Below, piece by piece: positions 1-9,035 of a DNA stretch of 64,000 nucleotides. Origin of the DNA: CAWKMN01 sp963850765 (GTDB lineage: Bacteria > Chloroflexota > Anaerolineae > Aggregatilineales > Aggregatilineaceae); the NCBI GenBank assembly GCA_963850765.1, contig CAWKMN010000003.1, positions 744,001 to 808,000 of the forward strand, in the 5' to 3' direction. Below the pieces are notes generated by a model that worked only from the letters and a program-made list of their open reading frames with translations, searched no databases and was not told the origin of the DNA. Both the position numbers and the translations under genes were made by a program. Each line of letters begins with the position of its first letter. Position 1 is the stretch's first letter.

Positions 1-268
1 GCAGCGCCCGGACGCCATCCGGCGACAGGTGCGCGTAGCAGCCCGTGGCGACAATCTCTGCCCCACTGTTCTCGCGGTTCAGCCGCCGGATCAGGTTCCG
101 GCTGGAGCGCGTCGCCTCGTGTGTCACGGCACAGGTATTCACCACGCACAGATCCGCCTCTGCCGCCGAACTGACGATGGTGTGTCCCGCCTGCCGGAAC
201 TGCCGCGCCAGCGTTTCGATCTCGCTCTGATTCAACCGGCAGCCGGTCGATTCCAGGTAAACCCGCAT
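1..268 (-). CDS. mtaB: tRNA threonylcarbamoyladenosine methylthiotransferase MtaB, N-terminal part (runs off left edge)
   Basis: Only the first ~89 codons are present; the gene continues past base 1. The translation begins MRVYLESTGCRLNQSEIE and contains VVNTCAVTHEAT and IVATGCYAHLSPDG. These are the three cysteines (GC, NTC, TGC) of the N-terminal UPF0004 domain of MiaB/MtaB enzymes, which bind the auxiliary [4Fe-4S] cluster. Family knowledge: MtaB is a radical-SAM enzyme that adds a methylthio group to t6A37 of tRNA. The GCRLNQSE form fits MtaB better than MiaB, but the radical-SAM CxxxCxxC motif and TRAM domain lie outside the window. The ATG overlaps the TGA of the upstream gene by one base (TGATG), so the two are probably translationally coupled. 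Confidence 0.85.
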   Translation of the reverse strand, partial: MRVYLESTGCRLNQSEIETLARQFRQAGHTIVSSAAEADLCVVNTCAVTHEATRSSRNLIRRLNRENSGAEIVATGCYAHLSPDGVRAL

Positions 269-1686
269 CACTCTGCTTCCATGACGTCCGCTTGAGGACC
301 CACAATCACCACGTCATCAAAGACCACTTCCACGTCGCTGCCATAGATCGTGCCTGCGACGAGCGCGACCCGCCCCTGCTTGAAAGTATTGTCCCGGTAC
401 ACATAAGTGAGTTCGCCACCTTCCGTGCAAACTCCCGGCGCATCCCACAGGCTGTATCAATTCTGTCCCTTGAGACATAGGGGCATGGGCTGACCGTTGA
501 CGAAAAAGCGGAACTCATCACCGCGCGCCACCACGCGGATCTCGTTAGGCAAGCTGCCCGGCCGGATCGTCTCGGTCACATTCCAATCGCTGATGATTTC
601 GCGCGATCCGTCTTTGACCTTATCGAGCGAATAATAACCGTCGCCGGAGATGCGAAAAACAAAAGTATTTTCCGCGTCACGGTAGCGGAAGGCGACCCCA
701 AACTGGCTTTCTTCGGCGGGGCCGGCGATCTGCTGCACCGCTACACGCAGATCCAGATCGCTGAACTTGCGATCAAGCGGCGATGAGATCACTTCATCGG
801 CATTGCCGGAGCCGTATTTGATCCACAGCATATTCCCGGTCAGCGGCGCGACATCGCCGCCCGTGTTCGCCAGTTGGACCTCGCTGCTGCTCACCACCTG
901 CGCCGCGTCCCGCCCCGGATACAGATCCCATTCATCGTTGTACGAATCGAACGACGTCGCATACAGCAGTTCACCCGGATCCGGCCGCGTTACCGGGATC
1001 TCGTACAGCCAGTCGGTCAGCACGCCGAGGATCACGCCCAACCCGATCATCACCGCCAGCCAAAACCCGATGGCAGCCCGGCGCACCCGCCCCGGCAGCG
1101 GATTGGCCGCCGGATCATCCGCCACCAGTTGAGCGCGCACCGCCGGCAGCGTCAGCCACACCTGATACCAGAGCGCCAGACCCGCCTGCACCAACAGCAG
1201 CCCGGCCAGGATCAGCACCCCGATCGAGAGTTCGTCGATCACCTGCTGCGCTGTCGTCATGTCGCCCGCATCATCCGGCAGGTTGGCGACCATCCGCCAC
1301 GCGATGAAACTCGCCGGAAACCCGGCCAACAGCAGCAGCGCGCTCACCCGCGCCAACCCGATGCCGCTGCGGCGGTGCTCGCCCAGACGCCGCACTGCCC
1401 GGAATGGGATCAGGCTCAGCAGGGCCAGCGCCGCGGCCAGTGCGAGTTTGACCTGCGTCTCACGCTCGTAAATATCGCCGGGATCGACGATCCGCAGCCC
1501 CGCGCTCAGCTCGATCTTGCTCAGATCGGCGTACAACAAACCCAGGATGACCAGCGCGCCCAGAAGCAGCGCCAGTCCCGCCAGCGTGAAGTGGATCAGC
1601 ATCAGACGCAGCGTTCGCCAGGACTGCCCGGACGCACTTTCGGGGGTATCGGTGATACGGTGAAACGGCTGGATCGTATCGGTCAT
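268..1686 (-). CDS. Multi-pass membrane protein with C-terminal LamG/DUF1080-like domain, interrupted by an in-frame TGA
   Basis: The frame opens at 1686 (MTDTIQPFHR) and is interrupted by TGA at about 457-459, yet it stays open on the far side to a TGA at 268-270 that overlaps the mtaB start. The N-terminal ~200 residues hold about five hydrophobic segments. The rest is a beta-rich domain (YATSFDSYNDEWDLYPG, FGVAFRYRDAENTFVFRIS) like the concanavalin/LamG fold of DUF1080 proteins. Past the stop the same domain goes on (YSLWDAPGVCTEGGEL, VEVVFDDVVIVGP). The domain resembles that of the neighbouring secreted protein, three bases upstream. The stop is probably a point mutation (from TGG or CGA) or a sequence error. 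The substrate and role are unknown; sugar binding would be a guess. Confidence 0.7.
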
Positions 1687-1689
1687 CGG

Positions 1690-2376
1690 TTATTCCTCCG
1701 TCGTCACCACGAAATCGTCAAAGGATACGATGACATATCCTCGCCCGGCGCGCGCGATCACACCAAAAACGCCCCCGGAGAACCCGTCTTCCACCGTTAC
1801 GCGGCCCGCCAATTGATCGTCGATATAAAAGGCGATGGTATCCCCGATGATGTCAGCCCGCAGCGCCATCACCATGCCGCCCGTGTCTGTCTCCACCGGC
1901 TCCGCGTCTGCCGGGGTCAGGTCCAGCCAATCACCCTGGTCAAGCTGGTACCAGTGCCATTCGCCCAGTGCGGTGGTCAGCAAGGCGTAAAAATTGTTCT
2001 CATCCTGGTAATCCACGACAAAACCGAACACCGAATCCGCGCTGCCCTCGTGTAGTTCCACCATCACATCGAGGCGATAATCACGCAGGGGAGTATCAAA
2101 ATCGGGCACGGACCAGACATAGACACCCGGCGACACAACACGCAGCGATAATGCCTCGTCATCATAGGTTACAGACGCTTTGGCGTTTTCGGTGAGCACC
2201 CAGCGCCCGCTGTACGTGGCGAAGTCGTCTTCAAACAGGGTAATACCCGGCGTCGGCGTGGTGGTGATCGTCTCGTCGCCTGCCTGTGCGGGCGCGGACA
2301 GCCCGACGCCGATCGCCAGCAGTGCCAGCGCGATCAGCCCCGCCAGGAGACGTTTCTGAAAGTTTCCGTTCTGCAA
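1690..2376 (-). CDS. Secreted LamG/DUF1080-like domain protein
   Basis: 228 residues. The N-terminus (about residues 8-32: KRLLAGLIALALLAIGVGLSAPAQA) is a classical Sec signal peptide with a plausible cleavage site after AQA. The mature part begins with a Thr/Pro stretch (TITTTPTP) and then a single beta-sandwich domain: LFEDDFATYSGRW, FGFVVDYQDENNFYALL, GVFGVIARAGRGYVIVSFDDF. This pattern is typical of concanavalin-like DUF1080 (3-keto-disaccharide hydrolase) and LamG domains in extracytoplasmic proteins. It looks like a paralogue of the C-terminal domain of the next gene, so the pair may have arisen by tandem duplication. No catalytic residues can be assigned. It lies in the run from the response regulator to mtaB. 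Confidence 0.7.
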   Translation of the reverse strand: MQNGNFQKRLLAGLIALALLAIGVGLSAPAQAGDETITTTPTPGITLFEDDFATYSGRWVLTENAKASVTYDDEALSLRVVSPGVYVWSVPDFDTPLRDYRLDVMVELHEGSADSVFGFVVDYQDENNFYALLTTALGEWHWYQLDQGDWLDLTPADAEPVETDTGGMVMALRADIIGDTIAFYIDDQLAGRVTVEDGFSGGVFGVIARAGRGYVIVSFDDFVVTTEE

Positions 2377-2457
2377 ACCTGTTCCCTCTATGTCTTTGGG
2401 CGACGGATTCTAGCACGCCGGCATAATTTGTCGAGCGCCGATCCCGTGACGCCGACC

Positions 2458-3892
2458 CTACGGCGTGTACCCTAGGCGCTGCAGCGCGCGTGACGCCAGC
2501 AGCCCGAATCCGGTGTCCGGGCCAAGCGTCTCCACCACGAACCAGTACAGAGTCGGCGGCGCCCTGCAAATCGCCGCGCCGTTCCAGCACGACGCCAAAA
2601 TAATAGCGGCTGCGGGGGTTGTCGGGGTTGATGCTGATCGACGCACTCAACTCGTCATAGGCGCGTTGGGAATCATTCGTCTGGTAGCAAGCCCAGCCGA
2701 GGCTGGCGCGCAGATCGGGATCGTTGGGCGCGCGGCCGGCCGCCTCCTCGATGAACGCAAATCCACCCGTCTCCAACTGGAAGCCCGTATCCGCGTAAAA
2801 CGCGGCCAGCACGCGCTGCCAGCGCATATTCCCCGGATCGAGATCGACGGCCAGGCGGAACCATTCCTCCGCCCCGGCCATATCGCTTTGGTTTTGCAGC
2901 GCGACGCCGACCTCAACCGCCAGCGCGGGATTGTCGGGACTGAGGGAATAGGCGTGCCGCAGCGCCTCGACTTCCTGCTCCCGGTCGCCAGCCAGCCGCC
3001 AGTGCTGCCCAAGCAGATAATAAACCACCGGGTCATTAGGAGCTATCGCCAGCGCCGCTTGCAGATCCGGCAGACCATCCAACCCGCGCTGATCCCGCAC
3101 AAATCCGAGGTAGGCTAATGCCGTCGGGTTAAGCGCATTGGCATCCAACGCAAGCTGCAAGGCACGTTCTGCAAACGGCCATTCGCCCAACCCGATCAGG
3201 GTCATGCCCAGGGTGGTATGCGCGTAGGTGAGCGTCCCGGAAGCGTATACATCCAGCGCCGCCTGAACGGTGCCGGCCCGCGCAGCCCACGCCGGATCCG
3301 GCTCAATCCGCCGCAGGTATTCGCGGGCGTAGGTCTGGTCCACCGGGGCCAGCAGCAGGGCGAGTTGGTACAGGGACAGCGGATCGCCCGGATCGAGCGC
3401 AAGAATTTGCCCCAGCGTGGCTTCGGCCTGTGTCCATTCCAGCGCGTCAATCTGCTGCTGGGCCAGGGTCCGCAGCACGTCCACGCTGACCATCCCCGCC
3501 TCAAGTGAGGCATAGAGCAGCGCATTGGCACGGGCGGTATAACCCTCCCCCTCGAGTATCTGCCGGAACAGGTCGCGCCGTTCGGCGTTCCAACCGCTGT
3601 GATCGGTCAGCGCCAGCAGGTACATATGGGCATCCGCATAGCGCCGCGCATCCAGATTGGCGCGCGCCAGCCGATCGTAGACCACGGCGGGCGGCGCTCC
3701 AAACGCCAGCACCGATTGGTAATGGCTGAGGGCCGCGTCACGCTGTCCCCGGCGAACATCCCGATCACCGGCTGCCAGGTATCGCGCCACCGGATCGCTG
3801 CGGGGCACGCCAAGCGCCGCCCCCAAAAAAACGGCAGCCAACAGCAAGCGCGCCAGGATCGCTGCGGAGACAATTAAACGACGCGTTTGCAT
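2458..3892 (-). CDS. Membrane-anchored TPR protein (frameshifted near 2545-2556)
   Basis: The ATG at 3892 overlaps the TGA of the response-regulator gene (TGATG). An N-terminal hydrophobic segment (ARLLLAAVFLGAALG) is followed by about ten degenerate tetratricopeptide repeats, e.g. NPTALAYLGFVRDQRG, PVVYYLLGQHWRLAGD, NPRSRYYFGVVLERRGD. TPR arrays mediate protein-protein contacts; the partner is unknown. After the last repeat the frame runs into non-TPR sequence, while the next frame gives LYWFVVETLGPDTGFGL and stops at 2458-2460 (LGYTP). The C-terminus is therefore restored by a one-base correction near GCCGCCGACTCTGTAC. Left uncorrected, the ORF runs on to 2231 and overlaps the neighbouring gene, which is not credible. 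Confidence 0.75.
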
Positions 3893-4302
3893 CACGACAA
3901 TTCGGCGCTGTCTCCCGGCTGAGGCAGGTCGAGTACCCTGATCACCGCCTGTTCGATCTCGTCGGGCTGAAGCGGCTTGATCAGATAGCCCTGAATATCC
4001 TGGAGCTTGCCCATCAGCCGGTTCGCCGGGTCGCCATACGCCGTGATGACGAGGATAGACGGCGTTTTCCCCTGAAAGCGCTTGCCCTGGATCGCTTGTA
4101 GAACATGCCAGCCCGTCATGTCGGGCAGCCCAATATCCAGCAGAACAAGATCCGGCAGTTCCGAATCGTAAACCTCGAGCGCCTTGCTGCCGTGCGTCTC
4201 GTGAAACACGTGCAGATTCAGGCGTTGCAGCGTCACCTGGATGATCTCGGCCAGTTCGACCGTATCTTCAATAATGAGCACCTTGTAATGATGGTCAGAC
4301 AT
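3892..4302 (-). CDS. Single-domain response regulator (CheY-like receiver)
   Basis: 136 residues from the ATG at 4302, preceded by a GAGG-type ribosome site (TTAGAGGCTGTTATG). A longer in-frame start exists at 4377 but lacks this signal and adds a non-conserved extension. The receiver domain covers the whole protein: acidic pair in VLIIEDTVELAE, phospho-acceptor Asp in LVLLDIGLPDMTGW (about residue 54), switch Thr in VITAYGD, and Lys in GYLIKPLQPDE. No output domain follows, so it probably works by protein contact or passes phosphate on. No histidine kinase is visible nearby. It heads the minus-strand group with the TPR and LamG-like genes. Confidence 0.85.
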   Translation of the reverse strand: MSDHHYKVLIIEDTVELAEIIQVTLQRLNLHVFHETHGSKALEVYDSELPDLVLLDIGLPDMTGWHVLQAIQGKRFQGKTPSILVITAYGDPANRLMGKLQDIQGYLIKPLQPDEIEQAVIRVLDLPQPGDSAELS

Positions 4303-4400
4303 AACAGCCTCTAAATTCTGGCAGAACCAGCACCATCGTAACACATGCCTACCGCCCCTACAAAACCCGCTGGTCATGCCTGGAAATATCAGAACATTTG

Positions 4401-4450
4401 TGCTAAAATCTGCGCTGGGACTTTTCGCCAGCCCGTCTCTATGCTATGAT
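4401..4450 (+). promoter_or_regulatory. Candidate extended -10 promoters for ftsK
   Basis: The 183-base gap between the divergent response regulator and ftsK holds two TG-n-TAnnAT elements on the plus strand: TGCTAAAAT at 4401-4409 and TGCTATGAT at 4442-4450. Neither has a convincing -35 hexamer, as is usual for extended -10 promoters. A GAGG ribosome site at 4475-4478 precedes the ftsK ATG. The assignment rests only on motif match. Confidence 0.35.
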
Positions 4451-4485
4451 TGGACTCAGTTTTACGGCAGAAACGAGGCGTTTTG

Positions 4486-7400
4486 ATGAGTGACAAACAG
4501 ACCGCCAGCGGCGGTCGTTCTACGTCTGGTCGCCAGCCAAAAACGGACGCAGATCCTACCAAAAACCCGGCTCGACAGGCCAGCGAGCGCGGGGCAGTGC
4601 CGCGCGCCCCGAAGGATCCGGGCAACGATAAGAACGCCACGCCTGCCAAACCTGCAACCAAAAGCAAGCCCAAACCCGTCACGGAAAAGAATGCAAGCAC
4701 GCCGATCCCGAAGCCGCGCTCGCGGATGTCGCCCCGCCCTGCCATTGAGAAGCGCCCCAGCATCCGGCAGCGGCTGGCGCAGCGCGTCCGCACCATCAAC
4801 AAGACCGTGCAAGACCCGGCGTTCTGGCAGGGTGTCGCCAATCGGATGCCACCCTGGGCCGACGAATTAGGGGCGCTGCTGCTCATCGTGGTCGGCGTGG
4901 TCATGTTCACGGCGCTGCTCAATAACGCTTCTGACGCCGGGCTGGCTTATAACCTGTCCCACGTGCTGCGGCAGATTTTCGGCCTCGCGGCCTATCTCGT
5001 CGCGATCGGCGTGGTCGGCCTGGGAGTGATCCTGCTGCTGCCTAAGTTTGGCGTCCGGCCGCGTATCGGCTGGACCAGGATCATCGCCTTCGAAACGGCG
5101 TTCGGCGCGCTGACGGCCCTGCTGCACCTGCTCGCCAATGACCCGGAAGGCCGTGCGCTGGCCCGTGAAGGTGGCGGCGGCGGCTACCTGGGCTGGGCGC
5201 TCACACTGATCACATCCAGCCTGGGGCGGAGTATATCCTTCGTCATTTTTGGCGTATTGTTTATCGGTGCGCTGGTGTTGTTATCCGAACTGCGCATGCG
5301 CCACCTGATGTTCGGCTTTATGTGGCTGCGGGGGCGTTTGGAAGGTAGTATCACCCGCCTCGACGCGATGTCGTTTGAACCGCCGGCCCAACCCGCGCCA
5401 ACTGATCCTGCCACGCTGCACGCCAGCGGTTTTGAAGCGCACACCGTCGATTTGGGGGCAATCAACCCGCCGGTAACGCGGAGCAACCCGCGCAGCACGG
5501 TTTCGCCGGGCAAACCCATGGCGGTGCCGCGCGATCCGCCGCCGCAAACGCCAACTGCCGCCCCATCCATACCCCGGCGGCCTGTTCCTGTCCAAACGCC
5601 CCATCAGGCGACCAGCGATCCGTCCGGCCCCGGGCCCAAAGATACGAGCGCGGCGGTGCCTCAGTCGAAATCGCTGAACCGGGTCGAGCGGAAAAAACTG
5701 ATCGAAGAGACACGGCGCACCATGGGCGGCGACAATGGACGGAGCCTCGTATCACCCGGCGAACCCGGCGAGCGGCCGTCGATTGTGCCGCGCGACTTGC
5801 TGCCAGATGCCCGCGTGGTTCCGGCCGCGCCGCGCGCTCGTATTCGCCAGAAACCCGAGGAGAGCGTCGAGCGGTATTTCACCGTCGATGATTTCCGCGA
5901 GCACAAAAAGATCGCCAAGCGCGACGAGAATCTTCCGCCGCTGGAACTGCTCAGCGATATTGAGCTGAACAAGCCCACCGAAGAGGAGATCAATACCAAC
6001 GCGCGCATTATCCGCAATACACTGCTCGAATTCGACGTCGAGACGGAAGTGATCGATGTGAATGTCGGGCCGACGGTCACGCAGTACGCGGTGTCGCCCT
6101 ACACCGAACAGATCACGGACGAAGGCGAAAAAGTCCTGAACCGGGTGCGCGTGAGTGAGATCACTAATCTCAACGGCGATCTGGCCCTGGCGCTGTCAGC
6201 CAAGCGACTGCGTATTCAGGCCCCGGTACCCGGCCATTCCTACGTCGGGATCGAAGTCCCTAATCGCCAGCCGAGTACGGTCGCGCTGCGCCCCGTGCTG
6301 GAATCAGAACCGTTCTTCAAGTATCGGAAGAATTCGCTGGCGCTCCCCCTCGGGCGTGACGTGTCCGGCGAGCCGTTTATCGCGGATCTGGCGACGATGC
6401 CGCACCTGCTGATCGCCGGCACGACCGGATCGGGCAAATCGATCATGCTGGCGGCGATGACCACGGCGTTTGTGATGAACAACACGCCCGATATGGTCCG
6501 GCTGGTGCTGCTCGACCCGAAAATGGTGGAGTTGAGCCGCTTCAACGGCCTGCCCCACCTGCTCGGCCCGGTCGAAACCGAACTCGACCGGATCATCGGC
6601 GTGCTGCGCTGGGCCACGCGCGAAATGGACCGGCGCTATAAGCTGCTGGAAAAAGAAGCCGCCCGCAACCTTGAAGTCTATAACCGGGGACTGGGACGCC
6701 GCCGCAAGGATGAGCGCCTGCCCTTTATCGTGCTGATCATCGACGAGATCGGCGACCTGATGATGCAGCGCCCCGACGAAACCGAGCGCGCCCTGACCCG
6801 GCTGGCGCAGATGGCGCGCGCCGTCGGTATTCACCTGATGGTCGCCACGCAGCGCCCCAGCGTGGACGTGATCACCGGGTTGATCAAAGCCAATTTCCCG
6901 GCGCGCATTTCGTTCGCCGTGGCGTCGGGCATCGACTCGCGCGTTATTCTGGATTCAGTCGGCGCGGAGTCACTGATGGGGCGCGGCGACATGCTGTTCC
7001 TGGCCCCCGACGCGTCCGGGCCGCAGCGTGTCCAGGGCTGCTACATCTCCGACGAAGAAGTGAACGCCGTCGTGGATTACTGGAAGAAGTGGAACGAGGC
7101 CGAGATCGAGGCCGGGCGCGGCGAGCCGGGTACGATTGCGCCGTGGGAACGCGGCATGACGCGGCGCGAAGTGCTGGCCGAAACCGATCCCATGCTGGAA
7201 GATGCGATTGCCCTGGTGATTGCCGAGGGCGAAGCGTCCGCCTCGCTCATCCAGCGGCGGCTGGGGTTGGGCTATCCCCGCGCGGCGCGGATCATGGATC
7301 TGCTGTTCGAGCTGGGCATTATCGGGGCGGCGCGGCCCGGCGGCCGCTCGCGCGAAGTGCTGATCAAGCCCGGCGGCGATCCGTTCAAGAAGATCATCGA

Positions 7401-7488
7401 CAAGCGCATCGACAGCAAAAAAAGTAGCTTCCGCACTGGCGCAGGCGAGCCTGCGCCGCAGCGAGCATCCGAGCGCGACACGGTCTGA
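4486..7488 (+). CDS. ftsK: FtsK/SpoIIIE-type DNA translocase
   Basis: 1000 residues from ATG 4486, chosen because GAGG lies 7 bases upstream; an upstream in-frame ATG at 4450 lacks one. Order: a basic, Pro/Ala-rich N-terminus; four or so membrane segments (about residues 130-285); a Pro-rich linker; then the motor. Motor features are the beta-domain (NVGPTVTQYAVSPYTEQI), Walker A GTTGSGKS (about residue 645), Walker B VLIIDEIGDLM (about residue 750), and LMVATQRPSVDVITGLIKAN. The C-terminal winged-helix gamma domain (ASASLIQRRLGLGYPRAARI) recognises KOPS-like sites in this family. It pumps chromosome DNA through the division septum and helps resolve dimers. The length is typical. It is not obviously in an operon with rpe, which follows after 130 bases. 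Confidence 0.95.
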   Translation: MSDKQTASGGRSTSGRQPKTDADPTKNPARQASERGAVPRAPKDPGNDKNATPAKPATKSKPKPVTEKNASTPIPKPRSRMSPRPAIEKRPSIRQRLAQRVRTINKTVQDPAFWQGVANRMPPWADELGALLLIVVGVVMFTALLNNASDAGLAYNLSHVLRQIFGLAAYLVAIGVVGLGVILLLPKFGVRPRIGWTRIIAFETAFGALTALLHLLANDPEGRALAREGGGGGYLGWALTLITSSLGRSISFVIFGVLFIGALVLLSELRMRHLMFGFMWLRGRLEGSITRLDAMSFEPPAQPAPTDPATLHASGFEAHTVDLGAINPPVTRSNPRSTVSPGKPMAVPRDPPPQTPTAAPSIPRRPVPVQTPHQATSDPSGPGPKDTSAAVPQSKSLNRVERKKLIEETRRTMGGDNGRSLVSPGEPGERPSIVPRDLLPDARVVPAAPRARIRQKPEESVERYFTVDDFREHKKIAKRDENLPPLELLSDIELNKPTEEEINTNARIIRNTLLEFDVETEVIDVNVGPTVTQYAVSPYTEQITDEGEKVLNRVRVSEITNLNGDLALALSAKRLRIQAPVPGHSYVGIEVPNRQPSTVALRPVLESEPFFKYRKNSLALPLGRDVSGEPFIADLATMPHLLIAGTTGSGKSIMLAAMTTAFVMNNTPDMVRLVLLDPKMVELSRFNGLPHLLGPVETELDRIIGVLRWATREMDRRYKLLEKEAARNLEVYNRGLGRRRKDERLPFIVLIIDEIGDLMMQRPDETERALTRLAQMARAVGIHLMVATQRPSVDVITGLIKANFPARISFAVASGIDSRVILDSVGAESLMGRGDMLFLAPDASGPQRVQGCYISDEEVNAVVDYWKKWNEAEIEAGRGEPGTIAPWERGMTRREVLAETDPMLEDAIALVIAEGEASASLIQRRLGLGYPRAARIMDLLFELGIIGAARPGGRSREVLIKPGGDPFKKIIDKRIDSKKSSFRTGAGEPAPQRASERDTV

Positions 7489-7573
7489 TGTGCCGCGCTC
7501 TCGTGCTTAATATTGTAGATACACAACGAATCAGTTAAGATACCCGGCACGTTTAAACGCGTGTGCCACTTTC

Positions 7574-7599
7574 GCGGATCACAGACGTTAGTGATCCGC
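7574..7599 (+). promoter_or_regulatory. Perfect inverted repeat in the rpe leader
   Basis: GCGGATCAC (7574-7582) and GTGATCCGC (7591-7599) form a 9-bp perfect stem with an 8-base loop. It ends nine bases before the GGGAGG ribosome site of rpe. There is no T-tract, so it is not a standard terminator. It could be an operator palindrome, a leader hairpin, or a weak end for the ftsK message. Confidence 0.5.
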
Positions 7600-7621
7600 T
7601 CGTTCAAGGGAGGAACTTGTG

Positions 7622-8287
7622 ATGGTACGTATCGCGCCATCGATCCTCGCCGCCGATTTTACGCGGCTGGGTGAGCAAATCGCCGAAGCCGAAGCCGCCG
7701 GCGCTGACCAGATCCACATCGATGTCATGGATGGGCGCTTTGTACCGACCATCTCGATGGGCCCGCTGGTGGTCGCCGCGGCGCGCCGGGTCACGCAGCT
7801 TCCCCTGGATGTTCACCTGATGATCGTGGAGCCGGAAAAGCATATCCAGGCGTTTGTCGAGGCGGGGGCCAGCAACCTGACCGTGCATGTAGAGACTGCA
7901 CCACAGCTGCACAGGGTGATCCAGCAGATCCGGCAGGCCGGCGCGGGCGCATCTGTCGTCCTGAACCCGCATACACCCGCCATCGCGCTCAAGGAGATTC
8001 TGCCCTTTGTCGACATGGTGCTGGTGATGACCGTCAATCCGGGCTACGGTGGGCAGAAGTTTATCCCCGAGACGCTGCCGAAGATCCGCGAAATCCGCAC
8101 GATGATCGAGGCGCTGGGGCGGAACATCGATATTCAGGTCGATGGGGGGATCGACGTGCAGACCGCGCCCCAGGTCGTCAGCTATGGCGCGAATGTGCTC
8201 GTGGTGGGGACATCCGTGTTTCGCGCGCCCGAGGGGATTCGACCCGCGATACAGGCGTTACGAAAAGCGGTTGAGAATGTTGGTTAA
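7622..8287 (+). CDS. rpe: Ribulose-phosphate 3-epimerase
   Basis: 221 residues, full length for the family. ATG 7622 follows GGGAGG; the overlapping GTG at 7619 is less likely. TIM-barrel motifs: IAPSILAADF at the N-terminus, metal-binding HIDVMDGRFVPTIS (His and Asp), VHLMIVEPEKHI, the second metal His/Asp region VMTVNPGYGGQKF, and QVDGGID near the C-terminus. The enzyme interconverts ribulose-5-phosphate and xylulose-5-phosphate in the pentose phosphate pathway and uses a divalent metal. It is cytoplasmic. The gene stands alone between ftsK and the convergent rpmB, with a two-way terminator after it. Confidence 0.95.
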   Translation: MVRIAPSILAADFTRLGEQIAEAEAAGADQIHIDVMDGRFVPTISMGPLVVAAARRVTQLPLDVHLMIVEPEKHIQAFVEAGASNLTVHVETAPQLHRVIQQIRQAGAGASVVLNPHTPAIALKEILPFVDMVLVMTVNPGYGGQKFIPETLPKIREIRTMIEALGRNIDIQVDGGIDVQTAPQVVSYGANVLVVGTSVFRAPEGIRPAIQALRKAVENVG

Positions 8288-8293
8288 TCAAAC

Positions 8294-8322
8294 AAAAAGC
8301 CAGCTAACGCGCTGGCTCTTTT
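8294..8322. terminator. Bidirectional terminator between rpe and rpmB
   Basis: AAAAAGCCAGC - TAACGC - GCTGGCTCTTTT: a 7-bp perfect stem flanked by an A-run on one side and a T-run on the other. It would stop transcription from rpe (plus) and from rpmB (minus), which converge here. Confidence 0.8.
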
Positions 8323-8341
8323 GGGCCGGACGAAGGACATA

Positions 8342-8550
8342 TTACTTCCCCTTCGTGACGACGACTTTCGGATCCTTGCTCATCGTGCGAATGCAGCGCG
8401 AGCAGATGGATTTGCTGACCAGATGGCCGTTTTCGAGCACTTTGACGCGCTGAATATTCGGCTTGAACTGCCGTCTGGTTTTCCGGTTGGAGTGGCTCAC
8501 ACTATGCCCGAACATGGGGCGTTTTGCCACACACTATCACACTTAGCCAT
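8342..8550 (-). CDS. rpmB: Ribosomal protein bL28 (N-terminus frameshifted)
   Basis: The open frame from GTG 8530 gives a 62-residue L28 (RPMFGHSVSHSNRKTRRQF ... ICSRCIRTMSKDPK). It lacks a ribosome site, and it lacks the N-terminal CxxC that partners the CSRC pair in zinc-binding L28. Just upstream, another frame reads ATG GCT AAG TGT GAT (MAKCD) from 8550, with GTGAGG eight bases before it. Removing two bases (one in AGTG, one in the AAAA run at 8522-8525) gives MAKCD-x-CGKRPMFGH, the normal L28 start. I therefore place the true start at 8550 and treat the break as an error or a recent lesion. L28 is a large-subunit protein needed for ribosome assembly. The gene converges on rpe. Confidence 0.85.
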
Positions 8551-8659
8551 CGGAATGCCTCACGAAGTTCTGTTCAAATAAGCGGTCGCCATGCTACCAT
8601 AGAGCGAGGCGTTATGCAAGGGGCGGTTAGGCCCCGCCAGGTCGAACGGAAGACGCGGA

Positions 8660-9016
8660 ATGACGACAAACGAAACTCCACGCGGTACAATCGAAATATC
8701 TCCGAATGCAATCGCCACCCTCGCCAGCCATGCCGCTTTGCAGACTTATGGCGTCGTCGGGATGGCTTCACCCAATCTGGCGTCCGACATCGCGGCCAGC
8801 ATCACCCGCGATCCCAACCGGGGAATCGAAGTTCGCCACGAGGGAGGGCACATTGTGATCGATGTGTATGTCGTGATCGAGTACGGCACGCGCATCGCGT
8901 CAGTCGCCAACAGTTTGATCAACGGCGTGCGTTACAGCGTCGAACAGAGCACGGGCGTGCCGGTTCGGCAGGTTAACATTCATGTGCAGGGTTTGCGTGT
9001 CAGCCGCAACAAGTGA
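8660..9016 (+). CDS. Asp23/Gls24 family envelope stress protein
   Basis: 118 residues. The sequence GTIEISPNAIATLASHAAL is the typical Asp23/YloU opening, followed by VIDVYVVIEYGTRIASVANS and a C-terminal VRQVNIHVQGLRV strand. Family knowledge: small cytoplasmic or membrane-associated proteins of unclear molecular function, linked to cell-envelope stress. In Firmicutes yloU lies directly upstream of yloV and recG, and the same order is kept here (Asp23, DAK2 protein, two DegV, recG). It is probably the first gene of that operon. The promoter is not obvious; a GGGGC/GCCCC hairpin lies about 30-45 bases upstream. Confidence 0.85.
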   Translation: MTTNETPRGTIEISPNAIATLASHAALQTYGVVGMASPNLASDIAASITRDPNRGIEVRHEGGHIVIDVYVVIEYGTRIASVANSLINGVRYSVEQSTGVPVRQVNIHVQGLRVSRNK

Positions 9017-9035
9017 AAGTGGTGCATCGATCGTC

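Noticed and set aside
457..459. TGA read as an amino acid (selenocysteine or tryptophan)
   Set aside because: No SECIS-like structure is evident, and TGA ends many other genes in this window.
874..2055. 393-codon plus-strand ORF
   Set aside because: Shadow of the minus-strand membrane and LamG genes, rich in Arg, His and Gln.
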